Part shown: positions 59,145 to 64,000 of the stretch, one piece after another
Numbering within the stretch: position 1 is the stretch's first letter
Layout of the letters: each line of letters opens with the position of its first letter
Assembly (NCBI RefSeq): GCF_010723305.1
Contig: NZ_BLKW01000002.1
Coordinates: 1,488,001-1,552,000 of the forward strand
Source: Mycobacterium botniense
Lineage (GTDB): Bacteria > Actinomycetota > Actinomycetes > Mycobacteriales > Mycobacteriaceae
Length of the DNA stretch: 64,000 bases
Direction of reading: 5' to 3'
The notes under the pieces: generated by a model
Database searches by the model: none
Seen by the model: the letters and a program-made list of their open reading frames with translations, nothing else
Told to the model about the DNA's origin: nothing
Program-made: the position numbers and the translations under genes

Positions 59145-60437
59145 ATGACACGTCCTCCGGTTGCGCCAGCCCCGGCGCCGTGCCCCGCTGGCAGCAGCCG
59201 CTCCGACACCGAACTGCTCGGTTCGTCCGCCGCCGCGCAACTTATCGCCAACAGCTGTCTCACCGACGCGCCGCTAGGTCGGGTCGGGCTCGAAGTGGAA
59301 GCGCACTGCTATGACCGGGCCGATCCGCACCGCCGCCCGGCATGGGGGGAAATCAGCGAGGTTCTGGACTCGCTGCCGGATTTGCCGGGCGGCAGCACGG
59401 TGAGCGTGGAACCCGGCGGGGCCGTGGAACTGTCCGGCCCACCCGCCGACGGGGTGGTGTCGGCGATCGAGGCGATGACGCGTGATCAAGCGCTACTGCG
59501 GTCCGCCTTTTGCGAGGCCGGTCTGGGGCTGGTGCTGCTGGGCGCCGATCCGCTGCGGCCCGCGGAGCGAGTCAATCCCAGCGCGCGTTACCGCGCCATG
59601 GAACAGTTCTTCGCCGCCACCAACACCGCGACAGCGGGTGCGGCGATGATGACCTCGACGGCATCGATCCAGGTCAACCTCGACGCCGGGCCGCAGGCCG
59701 ACTGGGCGGCGCGGGTGCGGTTAGCGCATGCTCTAGGCCCGACGATGATCGCGATCGCCGCGAACTCTCCGCTGCTGGGCGGACGATTCTCCGGCTGGCG
59801 CTCCACTCGGCAGCGGGTGTGGGGGCAGCTGGACTCCGCGCGTTGCGGGCCGATCTTGGGTGCCAGCGGCGATGATCCGGGCACCGACTGGGCGCGCTAC
59901 GCGCTGAACGCGCCGGTGATGCTGGTCCACAACCCCGAGGCCGTGCCAGTGACGCAGTACGTACCCTTCGCCGAGTGGGCCGACGGCCGGGCGTTACTGG
60001 GCGATCGCCGTCCGACCGCCGCTGATCTGGAATACCATCTGACCACGCTGTTCCCACCTGTGCGGCCCCGCGGGTGGCTGGAAATCCGTTACCTCGATGC
60101 GGTGCCCGACCCGATTTGGCCGGCGGTGGTGTTCACGCTGGTCGCGCTGCTGGACGATCCGGTTGCCGCCGACACCGCGGCCGAAGCCGTCGAACCGGTC
60201 GCCGCTGCCTGGGACATCGCGGCCCGGGTCGGGCTGCGCGATCCGCGGCTGTATACGGCGGCCAATCGGTGTGTGGCCGCCGCTGTCGAGCGAGCACCGG
60301 AACAACTGACCGAGCCGATGCAGCGGTTGGTTCGTAATGTCGAACAGGGCCGCTGTCCGGCCGACGAATTCTGTGAGCAGGTGGTCGGGCACGGTATCGC
60401 ACCGGCGCTCGCACGGTTGGCGCAAGGGGGATTGTGA
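59145..60437 (+). CDS. egtA: EgtA, glutamate-cysteine ligase
   Basis: 430-residue GCS2-family ligase that makes gamma-glutamylcysteine, the sulphur donor of ergothioneine synthesis. Seen: [12 protein letters not shown] at the start of the domain, [56 protein letters not shown] and [15 protein letters not shown] 59145 follows GGGAGGGG and precedes a Pro-rich N-terminus as in M. tuberculosis EgtA (Rv3704c, 432). Its stop overlaps the GTG start of egtB by four bases. First gene of the egtABCD operon. Confidence 0.95.
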   Translation: MTRPPVAPAPAPCPAGSSRSDTELLGSSAAAQLIANSCLTDAPLGRVGLEVEAHCYDRADPHRRPAWGEISEVLDSLPDLPGGSTVSVEPGGAVELSGPPADGVVSAIEAMTRDQALLRSAFCEAGLGLVLLGADPLRPAERVNPSARYRAMEQFFAATNTATAGAAMMTSTASIQVNLDAGPQADWAARVRLAHALGPTMIAIAANSPLLGGRFSGWRSTRQRVWGQLDSARCGPILGASGDDPGTDWARYALNAPVMLVHNPEAVPVTQYVPFAEWADGRALLGDRRPTAADLEYHLTTLFPPVRPRGWLEIRYLDAVPDPIWPAVVFTLVALLDDPVAADTAAEAVEPVAAAWDIAARVGLRDPRLYTAANRCVAAAVERAPEQLTEPMQRLVRNVEQGRCPADEFCEQVVGHGIAPALARLAQGGL

Positions 60438-61792
60438 GTCGGCGAGAACAGCTGGCCCGCGATCTGGGGCGGGCACGAGAACGCACGCTTCGGTTGGTGG
60501 ATCTCGATGATGCCGAGCTTCGCCGCCAGTACGACCCGTTGATGAGCCCACTGGTGTGGGACTTGGCGCATATCGGCCAGCAGGAGGAACTGTGGTTGCT
60601 GCGCGGAGGCGACGGCACGCGGCCGGGGATGTTGCCGCCCGAAATCGACAGCCTCTACGACGCCTTCCAGCATCCGCGCGCCGGCCGCGGCGCTTTACCG
60701 TTGCTGTCCCCGGATGAGGCGCGGGCGTATTGCCGCGCGGTGCGTTCGGCTGCGCTGGATACCCTCGATGCCCTGCCCGAGCACCAGCTGGGGGATCCGA
60801 TGGGCTGTGCTGACAGGTCGGAGGGGACGGCAGCGTGGTCCGATCCGGGCTTCGTGTTCGCCATGGTGGTCAGCCACGAACACCAGCACAACGAAACCAT
60901 GCTGCAGGCATTGAATCTGCGCCGCGGTGCGCCGCTGCTGCGTGCAACAGCTACCGTGCCCGCGGGCCGGCCAGGGCTGGCCGGGACATCGGTGCTGGTG
61001 CCGGGCGGGCCGTTCGTGCTGGGTGTGGACGGCGCAGACGAGCCGTTCGCGCTGGACAACGAACGCCCCGCCCACCTCGTCGACGTGCCGGCGTTCCGGA
61101 TCGGCCGGGTTCCGGTCACCAACGGCGAATGGCAGCAGTTCGTCGACGACGGCGGCTACACCAACCCGCGGTGGTGGTCGCCGCGCGGTTGGGAACATCG
61201 CCAGCGCGCCGGCTTGACGGCGCCCCAATTTTGGAATGGCGACGGCACCCGCACACGGTTCGGGTATGTGGAGACCATTCCCGCTGACGAACCGGTGCAG
61301 CATGTCAGCTACTTCGAGGCCGAAGCCTACGCCGCGTGGGCAGGTGCCCGCCTGCCCACCGAAATCGAATGGGAGAAGGCCTGTGCGTGGGATCCCGCGA
61401 CTGGCAGCAGGCGCCGTTACCCGTGGGGGCACGACGAGCCGTCGGCCACGCGTGCCAACCTCGGCGGCGCTGCGCTACGTCCCGCGCCCGTCGGCGCCTA
61501 CCCGGCGGGTGCGTCCGCGTATGGGGCCGAGCAGATGATCGGCGATGTGTGGGAGTGGACCAGTTCACCGCTGCGGCCCTGGCCGGGATTCGTCCCGATG
61601 ATCTACCAGCGCTATTCGCAACCATTCTTCGGTGGCGATTACCGGGTCTTGCGGGGGGGATCGTGGGCGGTGGAGCCGGGCATCCTGCGGCCCAGCTTCC
61701 GTAACTGGGATCACCCCTACCGTCGGCAGATATTCTGCGGTGTCCGGCTGGCCTGGTCGGTCCCGGACGGCGAAGTCCGGGAACCGGCCTGA
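60434..61792 (+). CDS. egtB: EgtB, sulfoxide synthase
   Basis: 452-residue non-haem iron enzyme joining gamma-glutamylcysteine to hercynine with oxygen. The DinB domain supplies the three His ligands: [12 protein letters not shown] (about residue 50) and [14 protein letters not shown] (about 150-163). The FGE-sulfatase domain follows with [48 protein letters not shown] and [15 protein letters not shown] start overlaps the egtA stop (GTGA). Its last base overlaps egtC. Compared with the M. tuberculosis protein (425), it has a slightly longer ending and loops. Confidence 0.95.
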   Translation: MSRREQLARDLGRARERTLRLVDLDDAELRRQYDPLMSPLVWDLAHIGQQEELWLLRGGDGTRPGMLPPEIDSLYDAFQHPRAGRGALPLLSPDEARAYCRAVRSAALDTLDALPEHQLGDPMGCADRSEGTAAWSDPGFVFAMVVSHEHQHNETMLQALNLRRGAPLLRATATVPAGRPGLAGTSVLVPGGPFVLGVDGADEPFALDNERPAHLVDVPAFRIGRVPVTNGEWQQFVDDGGYTNPRWWSPRGWEHRQRAGLTAPQFWNGDGTRTRFGYVETIPADEPVQHVSYFEAEAYAAWAGARLPTEIEWEKACAWDPATGSRRRYPWGHDEPSATRANLGGAALRPAPVGAYPAGASAYGAEQMIGDVWEWTSSPLRPWPGFVPMIYQRYSQPFFGGDYRVLRGGSWAVEPGILRPSFRNWDHPYRRQIFCGVRLAWSVPDGEVREPA

Positions 61793-62490
61793 TGTGCCGC
61801 CAGCTGGGATGGCTCGGGCGGGAGGTCACGGTCTCCTCGCTGATGCTGGATCCGCCGCACTCGCTGCGAGTGCAGTCATACGCACCGCGTCGGCAAAAGC
61901 ACGGGATGATCAACGCCGACGGGTGGGGTGTCGGCTTTTTCGATGGTGTCACGCCGAGACGCTGGCGCAGCACGGCGCCGCTATGGGCGGATTCGTCGTT
62001 CGAGTCGGTCGCGCCGGCGCTGCGCACCCGGTGCATGGTCGCATCGGTGCGCTCGGCGAGCGCGGGAATGCCGATCGAACTCGGCGCTACCGCGCCGTTC
62101 ACCGACGGTCAGTGGCTGTTGGCGCACAACGGGACCGTCGACCGCACGGTGCTGCCCCGCTGTGTGTCGGCCGAACCGGTGTGCGACAGCACCATCCTCG
62201 CGGCTGTGCTCTTCGAACGCGGGCTGGACGCTCTGGGGGAAACCGTCGCCGCAGTCGGAGCCGCGGACCGCAACGCCCGGCTGAACATCCTTGCTGCCGA
62301 CGGTTCCCGGCTTTTGGCGACCACCTGGGGGGACACACTGTCGATCCTGCGCCGTGATGACGGGGTGGTGGTGGCCAGTGAGCCGTACGACGACGATCCC
62401 CGCTGGGAAGACGTGCCCGACCGCCACCTCGTGCAGGTCACCGCGGACGGGGTCACGCTGACCGCACTGCACTCTGCGAAAGGATCGTGA
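61792..62490 (+). CDS. egtC: EgtC, gamma-glutamyl hercynylcysteine sulfoxide amidohydrolase
   Basis: 232-residue Ntn hydrolase (class II glutamine amidotransferase type). Cys2 after the removed Met ([19 protein letters not shown]) is the nucleophile. It continues with [16 protein letters not shown] and [20 protein letters not shown], the fold's conserved Gly/Asn loops. It removes glutamate from the EgtB product. Start overlaps egtB stop (TGATG), and its stop overlaps the start of egtD. The order and overlaps are as in M. tuberculosis Rv3702c. Confidence 0.95.
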   Translation: MCRQLGWLGREVTVSSLMLDPPHSLRVQSYAPRRQKHGMINADGWGVGFFDGVTPRRWRSTAPLWADSSFESVAPALRTRCMVASVRSASAGMPIELGATAPFTDGQWLLAHNGTVDRTVLPRCVSAEPVCDSTILAAVLFERGLDALGETVAAVGAADRNARLNILAADGSRLLATTWGDTLSILRRDDGVVVASEPYDDDPRWEDVPDRHLVQVTADGVTLTALHSAKGS

Positions 62491-63455
62491 TGACCCTGTC
62501 GCTGTCGAACCACCTGGCCGCCGGTTCGGCATATCAGGCCTTGTGTCGGGATGTGTTCGACGGCCTACAGCGAACACCGAAATCTTTGCCGCCCAAGTGG
62601 TTTTACGACTCGGTGGGCAGCGATCTGTTCGACCAGATCACTCGGCTGCCCGAGTACTACCCCACGCGTGCCGAAGCCGCTATCCTGCGGTCCTGCTCAG
62701 CGGAAGTGGCCCACGCCAGCCGGGCCGACACCCTGGTCGAGCTGGGTAGCGGCACCTCGGAGAAAACCCGCATGCTGCTGGACGCACTGCACCACCGCGG
62801 GTCACTGCGCCGATTCGTGCCCTTCGACGTCGACGCCGCCATGTTGCACGCGGCAGCGACCGCCATCCAGCGTGAATATCCGTACATCGAAATCGAAGCC
62901 GTGTGCGGAGATTTCGAGGAACACCTGGGCGAGATTCCCGGCGGCGGGCGGCGGCTTTTCGTGTTCTTGGGTTCGACGATCGGCAACCTGACCGGCGGGC
63001 CGCGCGCGCAGTTCCTGGCGGCGCTGGCCGCGGTGCTGCGCCCCGGGGACAGCCTGCTGCTGGGCACCGATCTGGTGAAAGACAGCGAGCGGCTGGTGCG
63101 TGCATACGACGACGCCGCCGGGGTGACAGCCCGGTTCAACCGCAATGTGCTCGCCGTCATCAACCGGGAACTCGACGCCGATTTCGACCTCGGCGCCTAT
63201 CGGCATGTCGCACGCTGGAATGCCGGTGAAGAGCGGATCGAGATGTGGTTGCGTGCCGAGCGGCCCCAGCGAGTGCGGGTGCGCGCGCTGAACCTCACCG
63301 TCGAGTTCGCTGCGGGCGAAGAGATGCTCACCGAGGTGTCGTGCAAGTTCCGGCCCGCCGCGGTGGCAGCCGAGTTGGCCGCCGCGGAACTGCGCCGAAC
63401 GCATTGGTGGACAGACGACGCCGGCGACTTCGGGTTGTCACTGGCTGTCAAGTAG
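62490..63455 (+). CDS. egtD: EgtD, histidine N-alpha-methyltransferase
   Basis: 321 residues, the same length as M. tuberculosis EgtD; trimethylates histidine to hercynine. [20 protein letters not shown] and [14 protein letters not shown] are the histidine-binding N-terminal segment, [20 protein letters not shown] is the SAM motif, then [39 protein letters not shown] and the end [13 protein letters not shown] and [19 protein letters not shown] 62490 overlaps the egtC stop by one base; GTG 62487 is an alternative. The next gene converges after only 41 bases; egtE is not present here. Confidence 0.95.
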   Translation: MTLSLSNHLAAGSAYQALCRDVFDGLQRTPKSLPPKWFYDSVGSDLFDQITRLPEYYPTRAEAAILRSCSAEVAHASRADTLVELGSGTSEKTRMLLDALHHRGSLRRFVPFDVDAAMLHAAATAIQREYPYIEIEAVCGDFEEHLGEIPGGGRRLFVFLGSTIGNLTGGPRAQFLAALAAVLRPGDSLLLGTDLVKDSERLVRAYDDAAGVTARFNRNVLAVINRELDADFDLGAYRHVARWNAGEERIEMWLRAERPQRVRVRALNLTVEFAAGEEMLTEVSCKFRPAAVAAELAAAELRRTHWWTDDAGDFGLSLAVK

Positions 63456-63496
63456 GCCGCGGCTCGCCCCACCTGGTGCGGCCCGAGCAGCTTGCG

Positions 63497-64000
63497 TTAG
63501 CCGGTCTTGTGGGCAGTGAGCAGGTACGCAGGCATCTTCGCCCGGCCTTTCTCGTCCCTGGCGAACTCCGGCATCTGGAACGGCGCATCGGCGCGGGCCG
63601 CTGGGGTGTTGGCGTGGATGAAGGCCGGGCGGATCTCGTCGATCTCCCAGTATTTTGACACCGCTGCCCGCAACTCGTCTTCGTCGACCGTGTTGGGCCC
63701 CTGCTCGGCCTCTGGTGGAAATGCACTTTTGGCGAACACTAGCGCGAAATAGCTGGCCCCGGGGGCCGCGGCCCGGTGCACCGAGCGCAGGTAGTCGTCG
63801 CGCGCCTCGACCGGTAGCGAGTGAAACAGCGTGGAGTCGACCACGGTGTTGAAGCGGCCGTCATAGCCGGTCAATGTGGTGATGTCGGCCTGCACGAAGC
63901 TGGCGTTGCCCAGCCCCCGTTCCGCTGCCGCTTTTCGTGCGGCGGTGATGGCGGTGGGCGTGAGGTCGACGCCGACGACCGTGTACCCTTCGGCGGCCAG
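63497..64000 (-). CDS. class I SAM-dependent methyltransferase (Rv3699-type), partial
   Basis: The C-terminal 167 codons of a leftward gene are in the window; its start lies beyond base 64000. It reads LAAEGYTVVGVDLTPTAITA at the edge (SAM motif II), then DITTLTGYDGRFNTVVDSTL and FHSLPVEARDDYLRSVHRAA, ending PAYLLTAHKTG. It is a paralogue of 12618-13301. In M. tuberculosis Rv3699 lies beyond egtE from egtD; here it directly faces egtD, with 41 bases between the two stop codons. Confidence 0.9.
   Translation of the reverse strand: MAAEGYTVVGVDLTPTAITAARKAAAERGLGNASFVQADITTLTGYDGRFNTVVDSTLFHSLPVEARDDYLRSVHRAAAPGASYFALVFAKSAFPPEAEQGPNTVDEDELRAAVSKYWEIDEIRPAFIHANTPAARADAPFQMPEFARDEKGRAKMPAYLLTAHKTG

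Overview
This window is chromosomal DNA of a mycobacterium, most likely a slow-growing non-tuberculous species. The evidence is very high GC content, PGRS glycine-rich proteins, a WS/DGAT acyltransferase, MurT/GatD, the ergothioneine genes, BfaA/BfaB tuberculostearic-acid genes, and gene content that follows the M. tuberculosis segment from about Rv3767c to Rv3699. The order is rearranged and several M. tuberculosis genes are missing, so it is not the tuberculosis complex. Naming of orthologues rests on remembered family sequences and synteny, not on a search.

Layout. 1-4.7 kb: SnoaL-like proteins, an aminoglycoside-phosphotransferase-fold (APH) kinase, two tandem SAM methyltransferases, a broken YjbR fragment and two tiny membrane proteins. 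4.8-7.1 kb: the TcrX/TcrY two-component system. 7.2-12.1 kb: a tight leftward operon (APH kinase, SDR, acyl-CoA dehydrogenase, TetR, quinone oxidoreductase) that looks like a hydroxyacyl-CoA catabolic unit. 12.1-14.8 kb: MarR regulator, methyltransferase, Gly/Phe-rich winged-helix protein, histidine phosphatase. 14.8-18.2 kb: LapA-like protein, glycolipid-binding protein, TyrA, TadA and its partner, tRNA-Ser(CGA).

18.2-24.3 kb is the accessory heart: an integrase remnant beside the tRNA, then two convergent PGRS genes (the first frameshifted) around an IS21-type transposase remnant. Neither PGRS protein has a PE domain. Both begin with a cleavable-looking signal peptide and a conserved module that ends in a GRPLIGNG-like linker. 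The same module reappears at 39.6 kb on a phosphoesterase next to an IS3 remnant.

24.8-39.0 kb: WS/DGAT, NUDIX, haloalkane dehalogenase, the LigC/Prim-PolC repair pair, a PknH-sensor lipoprotein, cutinase, DapB-like protein, LucA, tRNA-Ser(GGA), SRP RNA, AspC, a 57-bp minisatellite, DnaX and a PE-PPE-domain hydrolase. 41.7-50.2 kb: BfaB/BfaA, Ami1, YbaB/RecR, MurT/GatD and a DnaQ-like exonuclease. 50.3-55.1 kb: leuA with a leader peptide and interlocking hairpins, divergent from ask-asd. 55.1-59.0 kb: exported and small membrane proteins, including three tandem paralogues, and Ohr. 59.1-63.5 kb: egtABCD with overlapping reading frames. egtE, which follows egtD in M. tuberculosis, is absent here and a methyltransferase converges on egtD instead.
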